Source: Dryococelus australis
Taxonomy: Eukaryota; Arthropoda; Insecta; Phasmatodea; Phasmatidae
Direction: 5' to 3'
Length of the DNA: 64,000 nt
Assembly (NCBI GenBank): GCA_029891345.1
Contig: CM057002.1
Location: 64,994,590 to 65,058,589 of the forward strand
Position numbers and translations under genes: made by a program. Below are positions 47,250 through 60,426 of this stretch, piece after piece. Positions within the stretch are counted from its first letter, which is position 1, and each line of letters opens with the position of its first letter. The notes beneath the pieces are model-generated. The model was given only the letters and a program-made list of their open reading frames with translations, did not search any database and was not told the DNA's origin.

Positions 47250-47860
47250 ACAACAGAGTTGACGTCAAAACTGTTCCGCGCGTGGGGTTTGCCGAAATTT
47301 AGGCGAATTCGTCCCTCGGAATTTCCGCAGCGGCTGTCTTTTATCGGAGCCGGTGGCGATGCGTGTGGCTTCAGTACGTGCCGACTGCCACAATCGTCGC
47401 GGTTTTGGAGGCAGGCGATTCTGCTCCACTCGCGTCGTGCAATTTTCCCCGCGTCCCATAAGACGGGGAGAAAACTTCGCAACTTCCGCAACACGTATAT
47501 CGGAAACTTCCAACGTGTGACTCTCTGCGAACCGTAATGGAATCTGGGCGGCGATTTATACTCGTGGAACCTTGGGCCATTTCAGTTATCGACTGTTTTA
47601 TTCGACGTGTCAAGCGAGGGTGTTTTATCTCGATAGCAAGACGTGGATGGAAGGAGGATAATGCGATTATCGACGATAGCTAGGGGCCACCGTGTTCGCG
47701 AGGCTAGCTCGTATCCCGGCGGAACCACAACCGGATTTTTTTTCCCCATGGAAACGTGCCGGACTTTTCTTTGGACTGGCGAATTTTTTTGGTGTACCTC
47801 AACATCTCTCGCTCTTTTATCCCGTGGGTGATTCACTTCAGGGCTTCATTTCATGCCGTC
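47250..47860. other. CpG-rich block without recognised gene
   Basis: CG dinucleotides are dense (for example CTGTTCCGCGCGTGG, CGTCGCGGTTTTGG) in otherwise AT-rich DNA. Several overlapping frames on both strands (up to 106 codons) are open but none looks like a known protein. A regulatory CpG-rich region or an old GC-rich repeat is possible. Confidence 0.35.
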
Positions 47861-49976
47861 CTGTAAGGAAGCCTTACGCATGCAGGACCCAAAAAGTCCG
47901 CCCCTTCCAAAATTACATTTGGAAATATGTTGCTGCATTGTAACTTATAGCTCACTGGTTTACATATAGGTTGCTCCACCTAATATTACGATGTGAATGT
48001 TACCATAGTAATTTCCATTGAAAATAATATTCAGACAAATTAAAAAATATATATTTTTTCTTTTGACAGCCGATTTCTTCAAAATGATTATTTAATAATT
48101 ATAAGTTCCAGTCTTGTATATGCTTTCTGAGGTACAGCACTACTAAACTACAATTTTTTTTTGTTGCTATACAATTTTTTTAGAAAATCTATTTTTCTGT
48201 CTTTGTTGAAGTTGCAAAATTTTTATCTTTACTTCGCATAGTTAATGAAGTTAACTAAATCACACATTAATGCGTTGTACTAATTTTGAACAGTTTCTTC
48301 TATTAGACGAGAGAAATTAATTTAGCAACCTTTCAATATCAAGTCCAGTATCACCTCCAAGGTTCAAACACATTTTAGAAAGTGAAAACCAAAGTACTTT
48401 AAATAAAGGACAAAATTAAGTTCACTAAGTTATTAAGTACATTTAACCTTTTCTTAAGTTTGTCATGTTTACAAAGTAGCTTCTCATAGTTTCTGGTTTT
48501 TTTTTTTTTTTAATATAATTATTTATCTGTTACGCTCAATAAACAGTCATTCGCTGGAATAGGTTAAAGTATTTCCATAAATATATTAATTTCGAAGCCC
48601 CGAACTGCGCTACGTTAAGTTTGCGTCAACTTACACGGGAATGAACTTGTATCTTTATTTAAGGTGACGAATATGTTCAGACTCTGTGACAATGTGCAAA
48701 AGTTCGGTCCCGATGGGTTGGACTTTGCTGGAAATTCCGGGTTTCTTTAAAAAAATAAGGTGAAAATAATCTAATTTTTTCTGGTCAGCTCGATAGTAAA
48801 GTAGATATATGTTAGTGAAATTTCTTTCGATTCAAGTGTATTAAAAATTATTTCGTGATAAAGTTATCCAGTTTTAAGTAATAATTTTTAGTACTGGTAA
48901 ATGCAATCACAGCAAACGAAGTTGAAAACATATGTACGGCATATGGTCTAAAATTAATTCTAAATAAGGTACATATTTTTGAAGTTGTAGAATAATAAAA
49001 TGTTTATTATTACAGTACGACTGTAATGCACGTCTTTCTGGAATCTTCCCCTCAGTTGAATAGCGGTAAAAGTGAGTTATTGGGTAATGTGCGTACACAA
49101 CTTGCCAGGTTCTGGTAAATATTATTTTGAATGTAAAACACGAATTACTGGAAAACGGCGAGGTTTAGGGTATTTACGCAAGGTGGCATTTTTGTTAACT
49201 GTGACATGAGGATTAATAATCCATCCTTTAAGTCCTAAATATGCTACCGCGACAAGGATGCTAGTTCGAAATAGGGGTAGTAAAAGTGATTGAAGATCTT
49301 TGTACAGTTAACCATTATCCAGACAATCTGTGTTCCACCATAAATATTATCTCCAATATTTCCAATACACAAGTGTTCCAAGTCCAACATCAAATATGTG
49401 TACCATCCTTGGTATTCACTTTAGACCATAGCTTGTGTATATGTTTTCAACTTAGTCTTACGTGATTAACCTACAGACGAAGTTTGTTGGTCGAATATAG
49501 GTACATCTTTACAGACCTACATAGATCACTGTGTTTGCCTGCGTATATATGTTTGAATAATGACGCAAATTTCAAACTTTCGAACGCAACCTTTGTTTTT
49601 CTTTTCTTTTTATAAAAAACAATGTAACTGTCGGTACCCTGAAATAAATTATATTTTTTTTTGTCAACAGTACGCCGATAAAAAAGATGCGCTGCTCTTC
49701 ATGGAAAATAAAATCCGAGGATTGTGATATCAATTAGTAATAAGCGACTTAAAAACAAAGCAGTAGTTTTTTTTTTACTGGATATTGTTCACATTGGCGA
49801 CTACCAGACGATATAATTTGTTTATGGGGTTGATAATTGGGTTTCTAGAAAACCGTATAATTTTTTACAGATAAGGATTCAGAAACTTTAATGTTATTTT
49901 TCGAATACTGCCTGGTTATTGATTGTAGTGGGTGCTAGTTTGGAAAATTTCCGTTCAAAATCCTGACGCGCTTATT
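47861..49976. other. AT-rich spacer
   Basis: The stretch at 49150-49460 is loosely similar to 13610-13990, probably an old dispersed repeat. No gene seen. Confidence 0.45.
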
Positions 49977-50023
49977 AATATATATATATATATATAAAAT
50001 ATATATATAATATATATATATAT
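49977..50023. repeat. Interrupted (AT)n microsatellite
   Basis: TA runs broken by AAAT and TAAT; the block is close to self-complementary. Confidence 0.9.
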
Positions 50024-51724
50024 TAATATTGACGAGAAGTTACCGCCACTTCCTCACATCATTTGGAGCAAAATACGTTACAAAAATGTGGCTCCTATTC
50101 CCGATATTTACAGAGTAATTAGATAAATTGGACATGCCTAGATTATTGCGCATGGGGATGGATGAAGGATATTGTATACCAAAGAACTGCATAAACACGT
50201 GAGATAATACTTGCGCGTGTCATGCATGCCGCTACAGAAATCAAAGGCAGTTACATAGAGCAACATGCGCGGTACATAAGCGTGCGGCCAGGTGTACGGA
50301 AGTAGACGGAAACATTTTTTAACATTTTTTGTAAGCTTGTTAGACGCAATTGGGTTGCTCAACTGTAAACAGTATGGTCTGGTCATGCATCACTGTACTT
50401 ACTTCTGAAATGGTTATTATTTCATCCGTATTTTTTTTTTTAATGTTTTGAATTACTATGTAAATATTAGAAATCGGACCCACATTTTAATGACATATTT
50501 TGCTGCAGTTGATGTAAGGAATAAGCATTGTGAGTTGGGGTTACTCCGTGAATCATTCTTCGCAGTCGTGCGGTAACAAATCCTATTCGTTCCTCAACTG
50601 TCAGCACAATTTGAGAGCAATCTGAAACAAAAAGTAAATATCGCCGATTTCATGAAAATGTATTGAGACTTCCCGGGAAATTCCTTGTATAAATGTACAT
50701 AAAAACATCATTGTCCCGAAAATGAATACCAATAAAAGAGAAACTCACTTATTTGCACAAAATCATTTGTCAAAAGCGTTGGTTTTTCAACAACTTACAA
50801 AGTGTGCAAACACTAAATACTTTATCGGAAGTATTTATATAATTGGCAGCAGTACAATAAAGAAGCTCCAACATGAAAAGCATAAAATTCGCCATTTGCC
50901 GAAGTCCTGTTGTTATTGGCACGTTCGAAAACGCACTAAAATGTAAAAGAACTATGTCGTGTAAAGAAACTATGTCATGTAATCTATAACGCGCTGCCTC
51001 ATTCTGTTATATTTAGATTCGGGGAGAAAATTTAAGTTTTTAAAGTTTTTTCCACTCTACTCAAAAAGATGTCATACATTTCAGACAAAATAATGTTCCT
51101 GTGAATATTCACTTATAGTTTTGGTAGGAAAAGTAACAAAAGAGCAGTCTAGGAATAGAAGTGAATAAGAGAATGAAATAATTGACGCCCAAATTTCTGT
51201 TAACGTATATTTCGGGAATATACTTCTTGCTTATATTATTAAAAAAAAGAAGACGTTTAGTTTGGCCAAAGTAGCCAGGGATACAGGCAATTATTTCGCG
51301 GTTTCACCTTAGTTATTGCACATAATTTATTTCTAGGGCGGCAACATTGTCCCAACAGATTTCCAGAATATTTAATGTTTTAATCCCGCAAAAAGTAAGC
51401 GCGTGGCTAGCTCCGTTCTTTTTAGGTTACACTGTAAAAAAATTTCCAGGAAATTTGTTAAACAGTAGTGAACATTTTTTATGTAATACGTAGTGTGGAA
51501 AACATACCACATATCAGCTTCAAATATAAAAAAGTCGAGCGTCGCCAATAACAAAATTCCGGAACTTCCCTACGCTTGTTAATATATCCTGATAAAAGTA
51601 TGAAAACTATCGCGGACTTACGGAATAAAACCATACCATCCGTGCGTTCTAAATTACTAAATTGGCGACGATTATTTACTTGTATAGTACGTTTGTGTGC
51701 ACGTTATTGCAAAAATGGCAAACA
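50024..51724. other. AT-rich spacer, nothing recognised
   Basis: A 74-codon plus frame (50722-50946) starts with ATG but matches no family that I know. Confidence 0.45.
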
Positions 51725-51870
51725 CCCCGCGATTTGCGCAGTTGTGGCCTACATCATCGGAGAACCGGGTTCAATTCCCGACGGGAACACATTCTCAGTT
51801 TCGCATTTGAGGAACTTGATGCTCGTCGCCGTTGACCCTGGTGTGTCGCCGGAACACTAACCACCACCTC
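51725..51870 (+). mobile_element. tRNA-derived SINE fragment
   Basis: GAACCGGGTTCAATTCCCGA at about 51762-51781 is a B box / T-arm-like sequence, preceded by TGCGCAGTTGTGGCCTAC. The following TTTCGCATTTGAGGAACTTG and CGTCGCCGTTGACC resemble the S1 body only loosely. Confidence 0.45.
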
Positions 51871-52790
51871 CCCCCCCCCTTCACACTCTTTAACCAACCC
51901 TACAGCGTTCCACCGCCTGTCCATCCTATCCTCACCACGTCCACTCGAGGTATGACTGGTTTCTGCGGGTCCCGCTTGGAAAAACCCGACGTTAGTTGAC
52001 CGTTACCACTCTACCTTCATGGAATGGTCAATAGTCAAATCCGTATTAATAAACACATGCATTTATTATCCCACGACACTTGCACTATACGGTGATATTA
52101 ATCAATTTGAATCAAATAAACTGATTCTGGGTTGGGATGGGGGAGGTACTTAGTTAGGGCCCAAGAGGCGGATGTACTGAAATATTTTCTGTGAAATAGT
52201 TGTTTGCGCGAATACGCGTATCTCGGTAGATAAATGTTCTGCAAATACGAATTTCTGTCATAAAAATTTAAAAAAATTATCTATGCCCCTATTTGTTTAC
52301 TTTTGTCATATTAAGTGTATTCTTGGAGAAAAAAATCCGCGTGAAAATTGTCAAATATCGCATTTATAAAGCTCACGTATGCAGTTTCCTTAAGCGGCAA
52401 GAGAAAATGTGTTGTAACGTGATCGACAAGAACATTGACACTAACGTCAGCACGGGATCAAGGGAAATGTTTCTACGCCTTAACGATTTCCGAAAGTATA
52501 AATGTTTTTATCTGGCGACTATTTAAAACAGTTCGGCGTAATAGTAAAACATTTACGCATCTAAAGTACTTAATCTGTCACGTGACGGATGTATGGCTTT
52601 AGCATCACGACAGTGTCCCTGTTAACTTGAAGCTGAAAAATATATTTCTACTCAATGGACAGAAAAATTATCAAGCGCAGATGGAGAAACACCCACGACG
52701 GCCCGCCCAAAGGACAAAGTGTTTCATCGACAGGCCTGAGGAATGGACTAGATTATTTGTAGGATAAGTGGTATATAGAATGGTATGGAA
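51871..52790. other. Spacer
   Basis: A C-run lies at 51868-51879. Nothing else recognised. Confidence 0.45.
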
Positions 52791-52794
52791 ACAG

Positions 52795-52935
52795 AAGGGG
52801 CCAAGATGGCTGAGGTCGTGGTGAGCAATCTGAGTCACATTTCAGTGTTTCGCATGTAAGACACGTGGCGGACGTTGCCATCGGCCTTACGGGTTTTCTC
52901 GGAGTGCTCCCGTTAACCTGTATTTGTGTGTTCCA
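52795..52935 (+). mobile_element. SINE S1 body fragment
   Basis: GTGGCGGACGTTGCCATCGG followed by GGGTTTTCTCGGAGTGCTCC matches the central body of S1 copies at 10.5 and 42.2 kb. The tRNA-like head is absent. Before it is a CCAAGATGGCTG motif like those at 14.3 kb. Confidence 0.45.
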
Positions 52936-55373
52936 CCGTCGCTCCACCTGCGTCACATCCTTCCATAGGTTCAAGGCAAATCCGAACTCAGCTACCCAGC
53001 AAACACATACAACTGTCCCACACAACGATAGCTAATGTCACATTTGCTGCGTTTAAATCCGCAAAAATTATCGTCCTGAAATGTTTTCGGCTCGAGCTGT
53101 ACTTTTTAAATGATAAGAGGCCAGCCTCTGACGTCAGAGGGAAGTGGAATTCCAATTCCGAATTGGTTTGTTTTGTATTGCAACACATGCGTGATAAGCA
53201 TAATGAACTACAATTTAAGGTGGTAAAATAGATAGGGCGTACACGTAATACATTATTTAAGTGTTATTACTATTTGCGTAATAATAAATTAAAATTATTA
53301 TATTCGTATCAAATATAACATACCTATATCTATTTATACATACGTAATACTAAAATATGGTATTTAATTTTTTCTTGCACATTTTGTAGAGTTTTAAAAC
53401 AAATTTCTACTGAAATTCCGTAATGAAAATGTATGTCATAATTTATAATATATGTTAGTTTACGTTCCGAAATTGCCAAATATTTTAACACGTGGTTCAT
53501 ATTCAGATGGTAGTAACGAGAATATATGTATTACTTTTCCTAACCCTGTACGCTTTAAATGCCAGTTAAAGAACTGACTTTATTTTTAACAATTAGTTAA
53601 ATTTATTATAATTAATATTACAATAATACATATTACAAAATGTAGTGTAAATACTGTGTAACTGTGTATAAGTAGCAAGAAAATGCAAACCTATTAATAA
53701 TTTTACATGCAAATTATTTATCATAAAATAATAAATTGTAATAGACACTGTAGTTGAATGAAGTCATGTTTTGTTCTACCACTCAAAGTGTTATTTTATA
53801 TTCTATGAATCTCCAGAAAGCCTTCAGATGACATTACATTTCTCAGTTAAAACAATTATTTCCCCATTTTCATATGCATGAAAAATAAGGGTGTTTGAAC
53901 TCAACTGTCAAAGGTCTAAGCATAAAACAGAAAATAACAATTCTGTATAACTATAACATTTTGGAGAAAACTTGTATGTATTTCAGGCATAGCTACAATG
54001 TTTCCGTTGCAAGACACTCGTTTACTGGTGTGAGAAGCAGATCGGGCATTTATGCGTTTGAGTGTATTATATGTTTTAAAATAATATCGCCAATAAATCA
54101 GTTGAAAGAATTCACTTTATGAGATCGTTCTATGTGATGAATACTTAATATGACATGTTTCCAGAAATTAAGTTTCATTCGAGATGTTTAACTTAATAAA
54201 TATGGTTTTGACGTACAAATATGTTTTCTCACCCGAATTTAATTCAAGACACTAAACACCCAGTTTTTTACATGGCATATAAAAATGCAAGGCAACATTG
54301 AACAAAAAGTTTTACTTCATTTAATATAATTCGCTTTTCTTGCAACACTTTGGAACATACGCGGCCTAAGTACTTTATTGATAAATATCGTAACGTAAGT
54401 CGATAAACACTTGTCAGAACTTCCTATGTTTTATTACCAGCTCCTAAGGATAATATCGGAAGTATTTCAATCTGAGAAAAATATGTACTTTAACCTCTAG
54501 AGAGGGTTTACTATTCCCGAAAAATATAGTGTGGATCTTTCAATAATAAGATAATATTTTAGTACGAATTAATTCTACGAAACACATCTTCTTTAAATTA
54601 AAGCAATGACCACTAGGTCTTTTGTAAGTTTAATTTTGAAATAAATGTAAAATTTTCAAAACTTTTTTTGAACTTTATTATTTATTTGTACCAGGAAAAA
54701 AACACGTTGGATTTCGAAAGAGAGTACTATATAGCATATGTAAACATATTTTTATTTTTGGTCATACTTGAAGTAAATGGTAACACGCGTATTTATAACT
54801 TATGCCTACGCTGGACGGCGTTTTGTTAGTACTGAACATATCATCTAGTACTATACATTTCGTCAGCTGCGAAGAGGTTCTTGACCCTGCGTACTAAAAA
54901 TGAAACAGCTTACTCTATGTATTTATAATCGACTGTCATCCCACCGGTTTTTGATCGTTTTTATTTCGTCGTTATCAAAGCACAAGTCTCCGTTTGATAA
55001 ACGTATTTCCAAGGCTTTGATGTATTCGAGTATGATCGCTAGTGCGTGACACGCCAGGCATACATTGTTCCAACATGAATTGATAGAACCTTTTTTTTTT
55101 TTTGGTAACGTAATGAATTATATTTTATATTGCCCCGTCGGACTGGCAGACAGCCAAACAATGAAGCTCTGTTTTCTTGCTTCCGCCACGGGCATATCAA
55201 TTTTGGTACAGACGTAAATTTTAATGGTAAAAAATTTAAAAAATTACCCGAGACACCAAAATATTTCCTCTTTTGACTACGAAAATCCCTAACAATTTTA
55301 TTTATAGGGTTACTGGATATTATTTCTTCACGAACATATTAATTTGTTTCTGTGTAAAGCAGAACCACAAGTA
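52936..55373. other. Long AT-rich spacer, nothing recognised
   Basis: No repeat copy or coding-like exon found. Frames at 52926-53231 and 53895-54122 are unrecognised. Confidence 0.5.
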
Positions 55374-55797
55374 AAGAGTATTCACGATAAAGTGAGCACT
55401 TTTGAAATAAACCTTAGAAAAAATTCACTGCCCCTGCCTGTGTATTTTTTAACGGGCGCAATGAGTGACATGTCCCAGTAAAGTTGGTAACGATGGAGGG
55501 GAAAATATTTCCATATGTTAACGTCGAATGAAAGGTGTTTGGTGGCAATTTGTGATAACTTAGATTATTTTTCTCGCTTTCAGTTTTTTTTTCAATGAAC
55601 TGAAACGTAAAAAAGAGCAGATTTGTAAAATATTAACTTTTCTTATAGTTTCATAGTTTCACTTCACCGACGTATGAATAAAGTGACGAGGCCCACAGCA
55701 ATGATAATTTGATGTAAGGCGGAAGTTCACACAATGTTTATACAAGTAGATCTTAAGCAGGGCTTTCGAAAGTGTTCATTTTACCGTGAACAGCCTA
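55374..55797 (-). mobile_element. Family A element, copy 6 (424 bp), inverted
   Basis: Left end AAGAGTATTCACGATAAAGT; right end TTCATTTTACCGTGAACAGC plus CTA. It is flanked by TA and carries the inverted interior CGGGCGCAATGAGTGACATG. Confidence 0.85.
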
Positions 55798-56560
55798 TAA
55801 CAACAATGACTAAAATACATTCAGAGTGCGGGAGAAACACTTACCCAATGGCAAATTATTTTTGTGGTGAAAGCAGCGACACGGAATTAGGCCTGACAGT
55901 ATCGTTACGGAGACGCCCAGGGCAGTGGCGATGAGGCCTAACGCGAGCAGAGTGTGGTGTTTGGGATAACGTCAGTTGCGTCTATCCCATAGACGCAAGG
56001 TAAGCAGCGCTTACCCTATACGTATTGGAAACGTTCGGTTCTTTATAGTTCTCGCCTTAACTTTAAACACATTTAATCCTAAGTTTCCCGTTTTCTATTC
56101 GAGAAACAAGAGTTTTCGGGCAAACGCATTGTGCTGCTATCTAGTATTTTTTCCACAAACAAGAGCGACTAGCGATGAATCGAACTCCTCGTACGCAACA
56201 ACACGGGAAGGGTACGCAGGCATTCTGTTTGCGTCCTCCAGTCCTACATTTTCCGTGGAAAGTGGATGAAAGTGTTCGGGGAAAAAGGAGTTTTCTTATA
56301 ATTTGTAATATGCTCTCTAAATAACATTCATTTTAAATTATGATTACATCCATTTCGTTTCCGTTTATATAACTAATGTTAAGTATTATAAAACGGCAAA
56401 TACATGTGGAGAGTAAGCAAAATTGGAAGTTGCGTTTGTTAGTAGAAATAGAAAATGGAACCACAGCCCGGCTTTTATAAACCATTTATTGTATTTTAAA
56501 GAGTGTAGTGTATAATATTTTAATGGCATTTAACTAAATGTTATCTAAAACACTCAAATA
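55798..56560. other. Spacer with a mildly CpG-rich part
   Basis: 55880-56280 is richer in CG than its flanks and contains a 97-codon plus frame (55976-56269) with no recognised motif. CGTTGCGTCTATCCC / CATAGACGCAAGG at about 55975-56000 forms a small inverted repeat. Confidence 0.4.
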
Positions 56561-57095
56561 TGTGAGGCTATTATATTGCTTGCGTTATAAAAAACCTCAC
56601 TGCATGCCACTGGATAACGTTTCCTAAGCAGGGGTCGGCAGGAAGAAAGGAATCCAGCGGATGTGTGAGTATATAAAATGGTGTTCGAGAGGGCACCACT
56701 CGAGGGGTCTCCAGGACACCTCGACTTCGAGATGCGGTGAGGTCAACACAGTTCGGCGGGGCCCAGGTGTCCATTGAACGCAGTCTTCTGAACTAATACA
56801 TGAGCGCTAGGCAGGACTGTCATATAAAAGCATAGGCCGCGGTAGAACCAAGTATGGTTAGCATTAGTGCGACAGATTGCCTTCAGCATAGTTTAAAGAT
56901 TAAAGTATTATATAGCGATTGACTTAATGTGTTTCAGCAAGTGTGTATTAATGTAAAAGAAATTCTGTACCGTTTTTTTTTTTTGTGAGAATAAACCAGT
57001 GGGTCTTGTGTGAGTAATTGGTGACTTGGTATTCCTGTTGAGCGAACCCCCACTTCTGTTAGGAAGTATTTATCTTTACGCTAAACCCCTTCACA
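56561..57095 (+). mobile_element. Possible LTR (solo or fragment)
   Basis: The block starts TGTGAGG and ends CCTTCACA (TG...CA). It contains a TATA box (ATATAAAAG at 56822-56830) and, about 170 bp later, an AATAAA signal (56990-56995) before a GT-rich stretch, the usual U3-R-U5 order. The sequence after it (GTATGTAGCGGTGGTTTAAT) is not a clear primer binding site, and the 5-bp flanks do not match. No gag or pol is nearby. A short promoter-bearing repeat of another kind is possible. Confidence 0.35.
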
Positions 57096-57480
57096 GTATG
57101 TAGCGGTGGTTTAATACAAGGGCGAAGAATGCACTACGTCCTGAAACAGTGGGAGTATTATTTTAAACGTGATGATTTGTGCCAAATGTTCAGACTACGA
57201 TAGAAAAACCAACGAATACACGTCAGACGCATCAGGAAAATTCCCGAGACCCCAGAGCATTTTAGAGAAACCAGTTCCTTTCAGCGCTTAAATATTTAAA
57301 AACTAATTCGACTCTATTCCACTCATTTAATGCTTTCATACATCATTTGTTCAACAGAAGTGAAATGTGGTGTAACTAACTACAATTGTAACCATTTCCA
57401 ACGAAAAATTCTGAAAGCAACAGTCTATCTCTATAGTTTATTACCCTAAAAATAATATTCTTGATATAATGTTTAAGATT
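57096..57480. other. AT-rich spacer
   Basis: Nothing recognised. Confidence 0.45.
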
Positions 57481-59120
57481 ACGAATATTTCTAATGGCGT
57501 GTGCAGGGTTCTGGTTTGACAGCCCGCCTGCCATCACTAATAGAAGTTTAACCAGGCCAGCGGGAAGCGGATTTCAGTAATCAGGATGCTATTTCCCTAC
57601 CCAGCATTGGTAATCACAGCAGAAATCCGCCACCCCACCCCTTTCCCTCAACAAGGGACCAAGCACTAGGGCGCGATGGTTTGATGGTACATTGATACAG
57701 GCCAACATGACATACAATTGAGGCTTCAAAACCTTTGTAACTTTTGTATTATTATGCAGTGCTCTTAGCCAACTGGGGTCATTCCGTCGCTGCGACCACC
57801 CAATCGAGGGAGGGGGGAGTGCTCACGCCCCCTCATCAAAGGTGTCCCAGCTTAGCTCCTGAGTTGACCAAATCCAAAGCTCCAACCTGATTCCCAAGCA
57901 CAGCAGAGAGCACCCTACCACAATGTTCTGAGACCCTCGTCCTCAGATACCAAGCGTGTGGTCTGGCCAGGGTTCTATCCATACCCCTAGTGTCTGTCCA
58001 GGACACCACCGGAACAGTGGCCGCTCACCACCCGGACTTTCTTTAAGAGGGAGAATCTCTCCAGACTTCCTCCGACATACGGAGTTAACCACTACCAGCA
58101 CGAGTCCAACCTCTAGTGATAGGTACACCAGAGAGAACCTCTGGTGATGCCGAACCGATAAGTCCATTCTCCTACTTATTTTCCAACGCACTTGTGAGTT
58201 TCCAATGACCGACCGCTCCACCAATGAGGCAGCAACTACCACCCATTAGTGCACCAGGTGGCAAAGCCACCTACTGGAACACTCCGGTTGTGGTTGAGGA
58301 CACTTTAAAAGGCCTGACGGGGCATAAGCCTTACGCCCATTATAGGCCAGTTGCCCATCCAACATCTCACCCTGAATCGCCCACCGGAAGACAGGGGATG
58401 TATGCGACAAGCGTGGAGCGGCAGACATCCGGTACCGCCATGGCACACGTTACCCAGGTAAAGCCTCCCTCACTCTGAAATTGAAGATTTCCATCATTAT
58501 CACACTCCGTAGGTCTGTAACCGTAGGTATCAGAGTTCTTCCATGTTATCATAATCGCTTCCACGACATCGCCCCCACAACCGCCTAGCAACAGTTGGAG
58601 GAGCCGTAATCGGCCACAGACCTTTTGCCATTCTTTAGAATTTCTTCACCATGAAAGCCCAGTATTGGGACCCAGCGGCCAGAATGCCATGTGGTCCAAC
58701 TCCCTGCCAAGTGGTCGGGCCTAGGTACCAACTGTCGGCCCAAGCCATCACGACAGATATCCCTTACCGGTCACGAGGAAACTTGTTCCCATAGGGATAC
58801 GGGCAGCAAAACCCAATCTGCGTTACCCAGGAGTGGCACGAGGCGCATTGGATCGCCATGAGTGGAGAGAGGCTATATAAGAGACACATCATTCACCCTT
58901 TCTAGGATCAAATGTGGTCTGCAGGCTCGGCTACTGGTACTGCCACACCACCTGAAACGCCTGGAAAACTTCCTCCCGAAGTGGTCACTGACCCATATCC
59001 CCAAGGCCACCATGACAGCTCGAAGGATGCCTGTTTTCGTCTCGACACCGATCAGTGAAGATATTCCGGAGAAGGGTGAAATGACATCGACGTGCCTCCC
59101 ACCACAGTACGCCTAGATAA
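57481..59120 (-). repeat. GC-rich repeat block, probably part of a retroelement
   Basis: About 1.6 kb of balanced-to-GC-rich sequence is sharply bounded by AT-rich DNA. Read on the minus strand it has several medium open frames (57943-58242, 58246-58446, 58367-58591), including a Cys/Trp-containing segment (EGGFTWVTCAMAVPDVC), but no endonuclease, RT or integrase motif. A retrotransposon leader or UTR is the likeliest reading. Orientation is a guess. Confidence 0.35.
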
Positions 59121-60426
59121 CCAATCTTCGGCAAAGTGCAAGGTGGGAAATGTCAGTCTAAAATAAACAATACAACGATGCTTTTTAAATGTGTAAAAGT
59201 AAAACTAATTGCACCTCCGCAGATTTTAATGAGATGTTTATGGATAGTAGGCACAAAGATACAGTCTCATAAAGAACTTTATGTTAAAAATGAGATGACC
59301 TTTGTTTAAACACTAACTTCAGTTACTCTCTGTCATCGGATACAGCCCGCGCTTAGTAAATATATTCAAACAAAACTTGAAAGCTAAATATTTATAACCC
59401 AGGTGTAGGTGTAGGTCTGTTCCAGCCTTTTGCTGACAAGTAATAGCTGCCTACACCTAAAGAGTTAATCCCCCATCTGTTCAGTTAACTATTGATATAA
59501 CAATAATATTATTGAAAATTTAAGTGGCATTAAAATTTAAACAATACAAACGAATTTCTAATTAAAAATTTTTAACTGTGAAAATTATTTTCACCAACAA
59601 AGAATGTAGAGATTTTTTCTGTAATTGTGATGTATGGTGTTTAATCCTCAGTATGTGCTGGGATCTTCATATTTACTAAAGGAACACAAATAATGCAGTG
59701 GTATTAAGTAATAAGATTTGAAAAATTGAATCTCGGCATAAATAACGGTTAAAATTATCTGGATATCACACAAGACTATTGCCTTTTGTACTGATAATAT
59801 AAAACATGATTAAAGTTTAACGGTAATAAAGTAACTGCAGTGGCAAGTTACTTAAGATACTTTACACGTACTTTTACTTTTATCAGTAGGCCCCTGTTCA
59901 TTTTTCGATTGTTAATTAATTGTAAATGTGCAAGATAAATTTAAAAAATTTAAATTTTGAATATTAGAAACAACTACAAGTAAAATCACCAACCCATGAA
60001 TTTTATAGCACTCTTTATTTTAAAATTATTCGCACACATTTTTTTTTAAATCGTTCCTACACACTGATTCTTCACATCTCATTGCCTGTAAACTTTTCTG
60101 TGCAAATTAGTTTGGCACACAAATCTCAAGCTTACTAATCGTATTGAAGCTTGTTATTGATAATGCAGCACATGATATATATGTTGCCACATATTTTAAA
60201 CAGACTTTCACAAGCTGTGTTTAATCAGGCTTTACGTCACAGAAAGAAAGGGCAAGGGTCCTTAGGTTTTCAGGCGAGATGGCAATTTACTCGGCCGGCC
60301 GTATCGCCTGCTGTTTTTCGTGCGTCCTTTCACGCCGCGGGACTATTTTCTGCGACAACGAGGGAAATAAATTTCTGACCGCAAGGCGGTGCGCTCGTCG
60401 AAACGACACGTAGGGAACGTTGTTTA
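59121..60426. other. AT-rich spacer
   Basis: A hairpin pairs AGGTGTAGG (about 59408) with CCTACACCT (about 59451). No gene recognised. Confidence 0.5.
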
